Source: Prosthecobacter debontii
GTDB lineage: Bacteria > Verrucomicrobiota > Verrucomicrobiia > Verrucomicrobiales > Verrucomicrobiaceae
Assembly (NCBI GenBank): GCA_945860295.1
Contig: CAMAQH010000014.1
Span: 1 to 64,000, forward strand
Length of the DNA: 64,000 bases
Reading direction: 5' to 3'
Shown: positions 20,379-29,834 of the stretch, piece by piece
Layout: the number at the start of each line of letters is the position of its first letter
How positions within the stretch are numbered: the stretch's first letter is position 1
Position numbers and translations under genes: made by a program
The notes under the pieces: generated by a model
Seen by the model: only the letters and a program-made list of their open reading frames with translations
Databases searched by the model: none
What the model was told of the DNA's origin: nothing

Positions 20379-21658
20379 TCTGCTGGCTGATCAAGGATCG
20401 CGGGTTCGTCTTTCTCCAGCGGCAGCATGATCGACACGAGTGCTGCAGGGATGAACAAGAAGCCGGCATAGAGCAGCGCTTCGCGGTAGTCGCCCACTTT
20501 GACAAAGATGCCGAAGAACACGGTGCCGCCAGCAGCGACGATGCGGCCGATGTTGTAGCAAAAGCCGGAGCCTGTGGTGCGCAGGAGCACGGGGAAGAGC
20601 GGCGGCAGACACATAGTGAAGAGGCCGAAGACACCCTGACAGGCGCCGATGATGGCGAACTGAATCTTCGTGGTCTCCCAGTCCCAGGTTCGGGAGAAGG
20701 CAATGTACATGATGCCAAAGTAGGCCAGCATCATCAGCACGATGGCTTTGCGATAGCCCATCAGTTTGGCCAGCGCGCCGGCGATGTAGTTACCGATGAG
20801 GCTGCCGAACATGATCCACATGAGGGCGGTGACGAGTGCGTTGTCTTTACCCGCTTTCGTCAGGCTGGTGATCTCGGGTAGGCTGAGGATGTGCTTTTGC
20901 TGCCAGTAAAGGAAAGTCCAGTGAGCGGTGAGTGATACGGCGCAGATGAGCATGACTCGCCACGTCACCCCGCGCACCGATGGACCAAAGAGATCGGCAA
21001 TGCGCGGCACAGGTTGACCGACACGGGCCTGCTCCCAGGCTTCGGTTTCGGGAACGGCCTTGCGAATCCAGAGGGTCAGGAAGGCTGGCAGGACACCGAT
21101 GAGGAAGATGAAGCGTGGTTCCTTACCGGCGAGCATCCAACCGGCGAAACAGGCGAGCAGCACGCCGCAGTTCACCGCTGATTGCAGGGTGGCGGCGATC
21201 CATGGACGCCATTTCTTTGGCCAAGTCTCCGAGAGCAGCGAAGCGCCCACAGCCCACTCACCGCCGATGCCGAGCGCGGCGAGGAAGCGGAAGATCATGA
21301 GATGCCACCAGGTCTGCGCAAAGAACGACAGGCCGGTGAAGCAGGCATAGGTCAGAATGGTCAGCGTCAGCGTGCGGCTGCGGCCCAGGAGATCCCCCAC
21401 ACGGCCAAAGAACGCGCCACCCAGCGCCCAGCCGGCGAGAAATCCGGCCTGGATGATCGCTCCATGCGTGCCTACGGATGGATCGCTTTCTGGCAGCACC
21501 ATAAGCTGCGCCACAAAGGCTGTAGCCACCAGCGTGTACAAGTGCATGTCCAGTCCATCGAAAAGCCAGCCGAGCCACGCGGCGATGCCTGAGCGCACTT
21601 GATGAGACGAGAGATCGCGCAGGCGAGTGATTTCATTGGGTTGGGTGGAGCGGGTCAT
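20375..21658 (-). CDS. MFS transporter
   Basis: About 12 hydrophobic segments, 'GWALGGAFFGRVGDLLGRSRTLTLTIL', 'ALGIGGEWAVGASLLSETWP'. Likely start MTRSTQPNE. Confidence 0.88.
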   Translation of the reverse strand: MTRSTQPNEITRLRDLSSHQVRSGIAAWLGWLFDGLDMHLYTLVATAFVAQLMVLPESDPSVGTHGAIIQAGFLAGWALGGAFFGRVGDLLGRSRTLTLTILTYACFTGLSFFAQTWWHLMIFRFLAALGIGGEWAVGASLLSETWPKKWRPWIAATLQSAVNCGVLLACFAGWMLAGKEPRFIFLIGVLPAFLTLWIRKAVPETEAWEQARVGQPVPRIADLFGPSVRGVTWRVMLICAVSLTAHWTFLYWQQKHILSLPEITSLTKAGKDNALVTALMWIMFGSLIGNYIAGALAKLMGYRKAIVLMMLAYFGIMYIAFSRTWDWETTKIQFAIIGACQGVFGLFTMCLPPLFPVLLRTTGSGFCYNIGRIVAAGGTVFFGIFVKVGDYREALLYAGFLFIPAALVSIMLPLEKDEPAILDQPAD

Positions 21659-21817
21659 GGAAAGGTGAGAGCTTTGGGCATTCAGAGGCTTGTGGCAAGC
21701 TTTGTGAATGTCCGCCGCCCGAGTAAGCTTAACATTCATGATGTTAAATCCCAATACAGCCAGTCATTCAAATGTAATTTCCATACATCGCGCGGCGTGC
21801 CAATGGGGAGCCGGTCC

Positions 21818-23484
21818 ATGTCACTCGTTCCCCCCGATGAGTTGGTGTTTCTTGCCTTCGACACGCAGATCAAGCGTCTGGTCGAAGTGCATGTTTTGAA
21901 CAATGGTGCCCAGCTGGTGCTGATGTTAAACGCTCGGCCTTTGAGCGTGCTGAAATGGCCGCGGCAGTTCGTAGTCCGACCTTCATGCGAGTTATCGATG
22001 TGGGTGAGGATCAGGGGTTTGTTTATTATACGAGCAATCTTAATGAGGGTGAGTTTGTTGCCAACTACATCGACCGTCGTGGTGCGCTACCATCTGCCAC
22101 GGTGTTTTCGCTTCTGTTACAAATGCTCGACGACTTGAAGTTGTTGGGCGACCGCCCGCGTCTCGTCACTCAGATGCGTTTGGATCGAGTGATGGTCTCC
22201 ACCTTGCAAGACACTTTCCTGCAACTTCGGCTTTATGATTTTGGGCTTTCCACATACGAAGCCGCGGCGGCTGATGGCTCTGCGCAGGTCTTGCAGGTGT
22301 GTGAGCTTATCTTTCTACTGCTGAATGGGAAAGTCTATGCGGGTGAGAGCCCTGATTGCTTCCCCGTGCTGACATCGTTGCCAATGAATCTGCGCACCAC
22401 ACTGCGCGCTGCCTTGAGCGACTCCACCAATGCGTTCACTTCCACCGAGAGGTTGCGTGACGATGTGCGCGAGGCTTGCTGTGCTTTTGTTAGCAGTATT
22501 CAGGAGCGCAGTTCGCGGAAGAAACTCGTCGTCATAACTGCCACGCGGCCGCTCTCTCAGCTCCAAGATCTACTGCTAGAAGGTGTGCCTGTGGAAAAAC
22601 TTCTTGGGAGTCGCTACCGTGCTGAGGATGAAGGTCCGGTTGGGCGTCTGCCGGTTTCCATTCCCTGTGTGAATGTGAAAAATGACCAACCCGTGATGGT
22701 TCACCTGCTGCCGTCTTCACGATTGGTGGAAAAGTCACAATACGATGCCGTGCCACAGCAGAGCTGGCGCTTCAGTGCTGATAAGCACCCTAACATCCTT
22801 CGCAGCCTCAGCCTGTGGGAGAGTCCTGAATGGAGCTTCTTGACTGAAGAGCGTGAGCCTGGCTTCACCCTGACTCGTCTGCTCACGGAGCGTCTCACAC
22901 TGAATGCCCGTGAGGTGTCTGTTGTACTGCGTCAGGTTTTGGCAGGCCTAGATCAGTCTCTGGAATGTGGTGTGCCGCGCCTTGCACTCCACCCATCAAA
23001 CATCGTCCTCCGTGTCGGCAAAGGCGGGCCTATGCAGTCCCGTGAGTTTGATCGGCTGATGCAAAAACGACTCGATGCCTGGCCACCCTTTGTGGTGAAA
23101 CTACGCGCCCATCTGACTATGCGGAATCTTTATGAGCCACCGCTTGTGAACTTGCCTCAATCACTGGACTTCGATGGTGAAAGCCAGGCGGATCGTGAAT
23201 ACAGGAATCGCTCATTCGTCGCCCTCGCCGTTTATCTACTCACGGGCGAGTGGCAGGTCGCGGATACCCCGATCTTTCCTGAAGCCATTGCTGAATCTCT
23301 CGCCGTCTTTATTCGTGATACACTGGAGCAGACTCAGCAGCAGGGGCGCACAGTCACGTCTGCCGATTTTTTTGCAAAAGTTCGAGTCCATCATGAGCGG
23401 TCCTGCGGTGCCAGATTTGGCAACTCGGCTGCGCGGCGCAAACGTCGCCCTAGAGAAAATGGAAAGCGTCGGCAGCGTGTCTGA
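21818..23484 (+). CDS. Tandem protein-kinase-like (pseudokinase) protein; coding region appears to change from frame 2 to frame 1 near 21900-21931
   Basis: Frame 2 gives N-lobe-like 'DELVFLAFDTQIKRLVEVHVLNNGA'; frame 1 continues 'FERAEMAAAVRSPTFMRVIDVGEDQGFVYYTSNL...LRLYDFGLS'. Second kinase-like unit 'VVLRQVLAGLDQSLECGVPRLALHPSNIVLRVG'. HRD residues not conserved. Confidence 0.6.
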
Positions 23485-24064
23485 CTTCGATGATGATCGG
23501 GATACTTTGTTCGATGACTCGGATGAAGATATCAGCCCGATCTCACGCCGATTGCACACGCATGATTTTGATCAGCGAGAGAGCAGGAGCAGCTCTGCCT
23601 GGCCCGTGTGGGCAGCGGCAGCCGTGGTGGTCTTTGGCCTCATCGCTCGGTGGATCATGTCTCCATCAGCAACTCCCACGGCCGCCGAGGTTGCCCAACC
23701 AAAGATTGAAACGAAACAGGAAGCACCTGTGAAGCCTTTCGTTGTGGCGCCGGCGACGCCTAAGCCCGTAGCTGCGGAGGTCGTGGCAGTGAAGACACCC
23801 CAGCCACCGAAGACCATCGCTGCAAATCCGCCTGCTCCCGTGACACTAGCACCTTCTGTCGATAAACCTGCGCCGTTGCCGTTGCCGATGACGCCGCCTG
23901 CGCCGATCGTCGCGCCAAACCCCGCTATCATGCGCAAGGCCTTACTCCCCTCGGTGGAAGAGGTCGCCAAATTTAAACAAGGTCAGGTCAAGCCGCAGGC
24001 TGTGCCTTTTCTAGTGCAAGTCATACCGACTGCACCACAGCAGATCGGCGTAGTGCCGACATGA
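23393..24064 (+). CDS. Single-TM protein with acidic N-terminal region and Pro/Ala-rich periplasmic tail; overlaps, and may be the true C-terminus of, the upstream kinase-like protein
   Basis: TM 'AWPVWAAAAVVVFGLIARWIM'; PA/PT-rich tail. Frame 2 joins the upstream kinase frame if the T7 run at 23367-23373 is T6. Confidence 0.65.
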   Translation: MSGPAVPDLATRLRGANVALEKMESVGSVSDFDDDRDTLFDDSDEDISPISRRLHTHDFDQRESRSSSAWPVWAAAAVVVFGLIARWIMSPSATPTAAEVAQPKIETKQEAPVKPFVVAPATPKPVAAEVVAVKTPQPPKTIAANPPAPVTLAPSVDKPAPLPLPMTPPAPIVAPNPAIMRKALLPSVEEVAKFKQGQVKPQAVPFLVQVIPTAPQQIGVVPT

Positions 24065-24120
24065 ATATGGCTCAGCCGCTGGATCCGGCTCGCACACAGG
24101 ATCGTCGTTAAGCTGATGGT

Positions 24121-25050
24121 TTACCGCTCGATCCAGCGGTAAGCCACTCGCGAATTCTTCCAGAAATACTTCTCGCAGGCTTCAGTGCCTTTGCTGCTGA
24201 AGTAATCACGCACCAACCCGAAGACCACGTCATACGAAGCACCGCGATCACTCACCGGCCAGTTGCTGCCATAGATCAACCGATCCGGTCCAAAGCACTC
24301 CCACAGATGATCCAGGATCGGCAGGTAATAGCCGACTTCTTTCGAAGCCTGACCTTCCGCTCCCTTCACCTGCTCGACCAGTGCAGACACTTTCATCCAC
24401 ACGTTTTTCTGTTTCGAGATCACGCGGATGTTCTCCTTCCAATCAGGCTTCAATGATTTTGGATCGCCACTGCTACCCAGATGATTGATCACGATTCGCA
24501 GGTCCGTCACCTCCGCCGCTAGAGCAGCCGCAGGCAGCAGAGATTCAGGCGGGCCATTTAGGTCCAGCTCCAGTCCATGATCGGCGAGCAGTTTTGCTCC
24601 AGAAAGCACCTGATCTTTGATCGCGGTATCACTCACCGCAGCACCGCTCCAGCGCACACCCCGGAAGATCGGATTCCTGGAAAAGCGCTTTAAGTTATCC
24701 CTAAAGCCCGCATCAGCCGCCTCCAGATGCCCGACAAAACCGATGATGCATTTTTCCTGCTCGGCCAGATCAAGAATCCACTGATTGTCCTCCACCCAGG
24801 AACTCGCCTCCACGATCACAGTTTCCTTGATGCCATGCGGCTCTGCTTGCGCGCGCCAGTCAGCAGGCAGCACGGGTCGATATAGCTTCGTTCCCTTGCC
24901 CGGCCACGGCACGCCCTGCGGGCGTGTCGGGTCATAGAAATGCGTGTGAGTGTCGATGATACGCGTCGCCACCGTAGCAGCCTGGCTTGCTGTGGCGGCG
25001 GGGCACAATGCCAATGCGGCAGTGGATTGGATAAAGTGGCGGCGTTTCAT
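24121..25050 (-). CDS. Secreted amidohydrolase-2 family TIM-barrel hydrolase
   Basis: 'RIIDTHTHFYDPTRPQGVPWPGKG', 'LIYGSNWPVSD'; N-terminal 'MKRRHFIQSTAALALCPAATASQA' signal. Confidence 0.88.
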   Translation of the reverse strand: MKRRHFIQSTAALALCPAATASQAATVATRIIDTHTHFYDPTRPQGVPWPGKGTKLYRPVLPADWRAQAEPHGIKETVIVEASSWVEDNQWILDLAEQEKCIIGFVGHLEAADAGFRDNLKRFSRNPIFRGVRWSGAAVSDTAIKDQVLSGAKLLADHGLELDLNGPPESLLPAAALAAEVTDLRIVINHLGSSGDPKSLKPDWKENIRVISKQKNVWMKVSALVEQVKGAEGQASKEVGYYLPILDHLWECFGPDRLIYGSNWPVSDRGASYDVVFGLVRDYFSSKGTEACEKYFWKNSRVAYRWIER

Positions 25051-25193
25051 GGGATGCGTGGATTCGGGAGTGTATGGATCAGCCACTTCCTTTCTCCTCT
25101 TTCAAAGAAAACCTGAGTCATGGATGAAAGCATCCTCGTCTGGCCTGTTTCTTGATTGCCAAAGCACCTACCGCTCCCCATCATGCGCGCCGA

Positions 25194-26954
25194 ATGACCC
25201 AAGCCGACACACGACCCGAGAAAATTTGGCCAGGCACCGCTGTCTCCTCCGGCGTGGCCCATGCTGTCGTGCATGTCATGAAGGACGACTTCGACGAGCC
25301 TGATGAAGACCCCATCCTGCCTGAGGACGTGGAAAGCGATCTTGCCCGCTGGCACAAGGCGCTGGAAGTCACGCGCGTCGAGATTGAGGCCCTGCAAAAA
25401 GTCATGGCCGACGAGCAAGGCGGTTCCGAGGCAGACATCTTTGAAGCCCATCTACTCATCCTTCACGACAACTCCATCTTGAAGCAGGTGGAGAAGACCG
25501 TGCGCGAAAAACTCATCTGTGTCGATGCCGTCTATTACCGTCTCATGTGCAAGCACATGGACGCCCTGCGTGGCCTCGCTGACTCGTATCTGCGCGAGCG
25601 TTTTCTCGACATCAAAGACATCACCCACCGCGTCATGCGGCATCTTCGCGGTGAGATGCTCCAGCACCCCATGTTTGATGATCCTGTCATCATCATTGCG
25701 CACGATCTCACGCCATCAGACACCGTGCAGCTTGACCGCAGCAAGGTGCTCGGCTTTGCCCTGGAAACCGGCAGCGCAAACTCACACGCCGCCATCATCG
25801 CTCGCTCCCTGGCCCTGCCCGCTGTTGTCCGTCTGCACAATATTTGTGATGAACTTCACTCCGGCGATCCCGTCTTGCTCGATGGTGATGAAGGCCTGCT
25901 CATCTTCAATCCCTCCGCCGCCACGCTGGCCAAATACCGCAGCCGTGAAGAGCAGTCAGACGCGCGTGAAGACGCCCTACTAGTCACCCGTCATCAGCCC
26001 TCCGTCACCACAGATGGTTATGTCGTCAATGTCAGCGCCAACGCCGAATTCATCGAGGAGATGGCCGCCATCCGCGACAGTGGTGCCGAGCACGTCGGCC
26101 TCTTCCGCACCGAGTTCCTGCATCTCGAAAACCCGGACGGCTCAGAGGACTGGCTAGCCGACTGCTACACCCAGGCCGTCAAAGCCATGTCACCCGGTGA
26201 GGTCATCTTTCGCACCCTCGACATCGGCGGAGATAAAGTGGACCCGAACATGAACGTTGCCGCCGAGCCAAACCCCTTCCTCGGCTGGCGTGGCATCCGC
26301 GTCTCACTCGGCATGAAGGACCTCTTTCGCAAGCAGCTCCGCGCCCTCCTGCGCGCTGCCGCTCATGGCCGTGTTGGCATCATGTTCCCCATGGTCTGTG
26401 GGGTCGAGGAAGTCCGCGCCGCGCGTGCCCTGTTGGACGAATGCGCCACCGAACTGCGCCGTGAAGGCCATGCCGTACCTGAGGAAATCAGCATCGGCGC
26501 CATGATCGAAATTCCCAGCGCCGCCCTCTCGGCCGACCTCATCGCCACCGAGGTGGATTTCCTCAGTCTCGGCACCAACGACCTCACTCAATATACCCTC
26601 GCCGTAGATCGGCTCAATGAGCGCGTCGCCGACCTCTACCAGCCCACGCACCCATCAGTGCTTCGCCTCATTGAAATGACCGTCACCGCCGCGCGCAAGG
26701 CAGGCATCCGCGTCTGTATTTGTGGTGAGATGGCCTCCGACATCGAAATCACGCCCCTGCTCATCGGCCTCGGACTGAATGAACTCAGCGTCGCCTCCGG
26801 TCAGGTTGCCCGCCTGAAGCACGCCATCCGCAAGCTCGACGCGACCGAGTGCCAGACCCTCGCCGCCGACATCATGCAGCTCGGCAGCGCCCCAGAGATT
26901 CTCGCCAAAAGCCGCATGTCAGCCATCCAGCAGTATCCCGAGTTATTTGTGTGA
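25194..26954 (+). CDS. ptsI: Phosphoenolpyruvate-protein phosphotransferase (PTS enzyme I)
   Basis: 'ETGSANSHAAIIARSLALPAVV', 'EHVGLFRTEFLHLE', 'FRTLDIGGDKVDPNMNVAAEPNPFLGWRGIR', 'LSLGTNDLTQYTLAVDR'. Confidence 0.93.
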   Translation: MTQADTRPEKIWPGTAVSSGVAHAVVHVMKDDFDEPDEDPILPEDVESDLARWHKALEVTRVEIEALQKVMADEQGGSEADIFEAHLLILHDNSILKQVEKTVREKLICVDAVYYRLMCKHMDALRGLADSYLRERFLDIKDITHRVMRHLRGEMLQHPMFDDPVIIIAHDLTPSDTVQLDRSKVLGFALETGSANSHAAIIARSLALPAVVRLHNICDELHSGDPVLLDGDEGLLIFNPSAATLAKYRSREEQSDAREDALLVTRHQPSVTTDGYVVNVSANAEFIEEMAAIRDSGAEHVGLFRTEFLHLENPDGSEDWLADCYTQAVKAMSPGEVIFRTLDIGGDKVDPNMNVAAEPNPFLGWRGIRVSLGMKDLFRKQLRALLRAAAHGRVGIMFPMVCGVEEVRAARALLDECATELRREGHAVPEEISIGAMIEIPSAALSADLIATEVDFLSLGTNDLTQYTLAVDRLNERVADLYQPTHPSVLRLIEMTVTAARKAGIRVCICGEMASDIEITPLLIGLGLNELSVASGQVARLKHAIRKLDATECQTLAADIMQLGSAPEILAKSRMSAIQQYPELFV

Positions 26955-27017
26955 ACGCAGGGTGAAGATCGGCCGATCATGTCTGCAAGTTACGCTGTGG
27001 CCTTTTGAATCTTTAGA

Positions 27018-27929
27018 TTACTTCTTTGGCGCTGGTGCGGCCTGTTTGGGATAGCCGTTGAGTTTGATGATTGCGACTTTGTTTTCACTGGGGAAGTCGG
27101 CTGGAACTTCGGCGGTGGCTTTGGTGTCGCCGGTGGCGGCCCATTCGGTGCCGCGCTGGAGGGTTTCGTAAAAGCCGCGATCGAGCATGGAGTAGTCGGC
27201 ATGACCAAGAGTGGTGTGGAAGACGCGGCCCTGACCGTAGCTCAGCACCATGAGATTGGGCTCGTTTTGTGAAGTGAGGTCGGACATGGCGGTGGCGAGG
27301 ATTTCGACGTTTTCGGCTGGGCCGCGCAGGCGACTGTAGAGTTCGTCTTTGGCGTGCAGCCAGCGCTTCGGCAGGCCACGGGTGATGGGGTGATCGGAGT
27401 TTTGGATTTCGACAATGAACTCGTGCTGAGCTCCATGAGCGCCGCCTTTGCCAGCGCTGGTGTCGCGAAAAAGTTTGCCGTCTTTGACATAGAGCCACGG
27501 GCCGGAGACTTCGTCGCGCCCACCCCAGCCGCCGACTCCAATCATTTGATTATACTCTTTCCACTCGGGAAAGGAATTGTTGGCAGCATGGATGGAGACG
27601 AAGCCTCCACCGCCTTTGACATACGCGTCAAAGCTGCTGCGCACGGCCTGCGGCCAGGGTTCGCCATTGTAATTGCTGACGATGACGGCGTAGTCGCTAA
27701 ACGTCGGATTCCAGCTCGCCCAGGCGTCGGCTGGAGAGCCTTTTTGGGGTGTGGTGCTGACCTCGACGGTGAAGGCTGTGCTGCTTTCCAGAGCGTCTTT
27801 GAGCACGGGAGTTGTGATGTCCCACTTGTGATTGTTTTGGCCGTCCACGATGAGGACTTTAAGCTTGTTAGCGGCAGGGGCACTGAGGGCGAGCGTGAGG
27901 GTGGCGATGGTGAGGAGCGGGTAGCGCAT
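27018..27929 (-). CDS. Secreted ThuA-like (type 1 glutamine amidotransferase-like) protein
   Basis: 'KLKVLIVDGQNNHKWDITTPVLKDALE', 'GGGGFVSIHAANNSFPEWKEYNQMIGVGGW', 'HPITRGLP'; signal peptide. Confidence 0.88.
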   Translation of the reverse strand: MRYPLLTIATLTLALSAPAANKLKVLIVDGQNNHKWDITTPVLKDALESSTAFTVEVSTTPQKGSPADAWASWNPTFSDYAVIVSNYNGEPWPQAVRSSFDAYVKGGGGFVSIHAANNSFPEWKEYNQMIGVGGWGGRDEVSGPWLYVKDGKLFRDTSAGKGGAHGAQHEFIVEIQNSDHPITRGLPKRWLHAKDELYSRLRGPAENVEILATAMSDLTSQNEPNLMVLSYGQGRVFHTTLGHADYSMLDRGFYETLQRGTEWAATGDTKATAEVPADFPSENKVAIIKLNGYPKQAAPAPKK

Positions 27930-28067
27930 GAAAGCGTTTCTATCGGAATCTGGCACGGTTGGCAAGCATCAACAGCGTCAACCGAGTCAGCAGGATCAAG
28001 GCCATCTGAGAGAAGTGAAACAGTGAGCTTGTAGAAAGAGTTTTTTCATGGCTTCATCGGCGCTCAC

Positions 28068-29063
28068 ATGATGCTGCGCGTTTTTTATCTCTTTCTACTA
28101 ACGGTTTTTGGTCTGGTCTCTGGTTGCAAACGCAGCGCGGAGCCAGAGGCCAAGGTGATACGCGGCATCGTGCTGTTGAGCGCGCAGGGTGAGCGGCCCT
28201 ATGAACTGGCACAGAAGCAAAATTTGTTGCGAGTGAGCGGTATGAATATGGAGGTGAATCTGCTGACCTATGATGCGGCCGGTAGTGCGCGCACTCAGGT
28301 GGAGCAGTTCGGCAAGGCGATGACGGAGAAGCCGCTGGCGATTGTGGTGACGCCTGTGGATGCGGCGGTGCTGTTTGATCAAGTGAACGCGGCGGTGCAG
28401 GCGGGCGTGCTGGTGATCGGCCTGGGGGAGAAGGCATCTGCCATGCCCTGCTCGACGGTGCTTTCATGCGATCAGCGTGAGCTGGGTCGCCTAGCCGGTG
28501 AACTGACAGTGAATGCACTGACTCGCCTAGCCAAGGATGAGAACAAGCCTGAGGTGACGGGCCGTGTGGTGGAGATCCGGGGAGATGAACTGGGCGAACT
28601 GAGCACGCCAAGGCATGAGGGCTTTATCGAGGTGCTGAACAAAGCACCGGGAGTCGTGGTGGTGCATGATGCACCGGGTGCTTGGACGAAGCTGGGTGGT
28701 AAGGAGCGCACGCTGGAGGCGATCAAATTACAAAGCAGTTTCGATGTGCTGTATGCGCACAATGACGCCATGGCTTTTGGCGCAGGAGCAGCGCTCGGTG
28801 CGCAACGCTCTAATGTGCTCTTAATTGGCACGGACGGTTTTCTCGGTGAAGAAGGCGGACTGACTCTGGTGAGCAATGGTGATCTTGATGGCAGTATCTA
28901 TCAGCCGATCCTGGTGGATATGGCCTGGAAGATCATCTCTCGCCGACTGATCGAGTCTGCCTTCATCCTGAAGCCTTCATATCGGCTTGTGCCCACATTG
29001 ATTACGCCAAAGAACGCCAGCGATCTGATGCGCGATGGTATGCCTCCACTGCCGGAGCCGTGA
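28068..29063 (+). CDS. Periplasmic sugar-binding-like lipoprotein (PBP type 1)
   Basis: Lipobox 'FGLVSGCKR'; 'AIVVTPVDAAVLFDQVNAAVQAGVLVIGLG', 'VLYAHNDAMAFGAGAALG', 'LIGTDGF'. Confidence 0.85.
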   Translation: MMLRVFYLFLLTVFGLVSGCKRSAEPEAKVIRGIVLLSAQGERPYELAQKQNLLRVSGMNMEVNLLTYDAAGSARTQVEQFGKAMTEKPLAIVVTPVDAAVLFDQVNAAVQAGVLVIGLGEKASAMPCSTVLSCDQRELGRLAGELTVNALTRLAKDENKPEVTGRVVEIRGDELGELSTPRHEGFIEVLNKAPGVVVVHDAPGAWTKLGGKERTLEAIKLQSSFDVLYAHNDAMAFGAGAALGAQRSNVLLIGTDGFLGEEGGLTLVSNGDLDGSIYQPILVDMAWKIISRRLIESAFILKPSYRLVPTLITPKNASDLMRDGMPPLPEP

Positions 29064-29081
29064 GCGGCTGACATCGCGGGT

Positions 29082-29597
29082 TTAAACGGACTTCTTTTTC
29101 GCAGCCTTCTTAGCGGGCGCGGCTTTTTTAGCGGGCGCGGCTTTTTTAGCGGCTGCCTTCTTGGCTGGGACAGCCTTTTTAGTGGCCACTTTCTTTGCCG
29201 CGACTTTCTTTGTCGTGGCGCGCTTTTTGGCGACGGGGGCTTCGGGCTTTTCTTCCTGCCAGATCAGGGTGGGGGCATCGCCCCAGAGTTCTTCGAGGGC
29301 GTAAAACTCACGCTTCTCGGGGGATAGGATGTGAACGAGGACGTTCGGGAAATTGACGATCAGCCATTGGCTCTCGTAGGTGCCGTCGCTGATGAGCGGT
29401 TTCACACCATGCTGATCACGCATCTCTTCGACGATTTGATCACGCACGGCACGGAGTTGCGGATTGGAGTTGGCGGTGACGATGACAAAAAAATCTGTCA
29501 CGGGGGAGAGTCCGCGCAAGTCGAGCAGGAGGATGTCATCCGCTTTCTTTTCATCGGCATATTTGGCGCAAAGGCGGGCGATCTCGATTGATTCCAT
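29082..29597 (-). CDS. rsfS: Ribosome silencing factor RsfS (Iojap) with Lys/Ala-rich C-terminal tail
   Basis: 'KKADDILLLDLRGLSPVTDFFVIVTANSNPQLRAVRDQIVEEM', 'WLIVNFPNVLVHILSPEKREFYALEELW'; tail KKVAAKKVATKKAVPAKKAAAKKAAPAKKAAPAKKAAKKKSV. Confidence 0.92.
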   Translation of the reverse strand: MESIEIARLCAKYADEKKADDILLLDLRGLSPVTDFFVIVTANSNPQLRAVRDQIVEEMRDQHGVKPLISDGTYESQWLIVNFPNVLVHILSPEKREFYALEELWGDAPTLIWQEEKPEAPVAKKRATTKKVAAKKVATKKAVPAKKAAAKKAAPAKKAAPAKKAAKKKSV

Positions 29598-29834
29598 GGG
29601 GGTCAGTTAAAAATGTGATGTCCCTTGAAGCCCACTTTCACGCACAAAGCAAGCCTGCATCCTGGCGTGGTGCTGCTACGCATCCAAATGATAAAAGGCT
29701 GATTGCTACGGGATTCACAAGATTGGCAGGCTTCACAGGACTGAAAATCTTGTTCATACTGAGCCTCGTCTAAATCCTGTGACTGAGGTCATGATCGACA
29801 ACTAGGCACCAATTTGATGCATAAGCCCTACGCC

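Noticed and set aside
21830-21835. C6 run as a third frameshift site at the pseudokinase N-terminus (frame 1 PVHVTRSP joined to DELVFLAF)
   Set aside because: Frame 1 upstream has no start codon before a stop at 21777-21779, and frame 2 already has ATG starts at 21803/21818, so no correction is needed.
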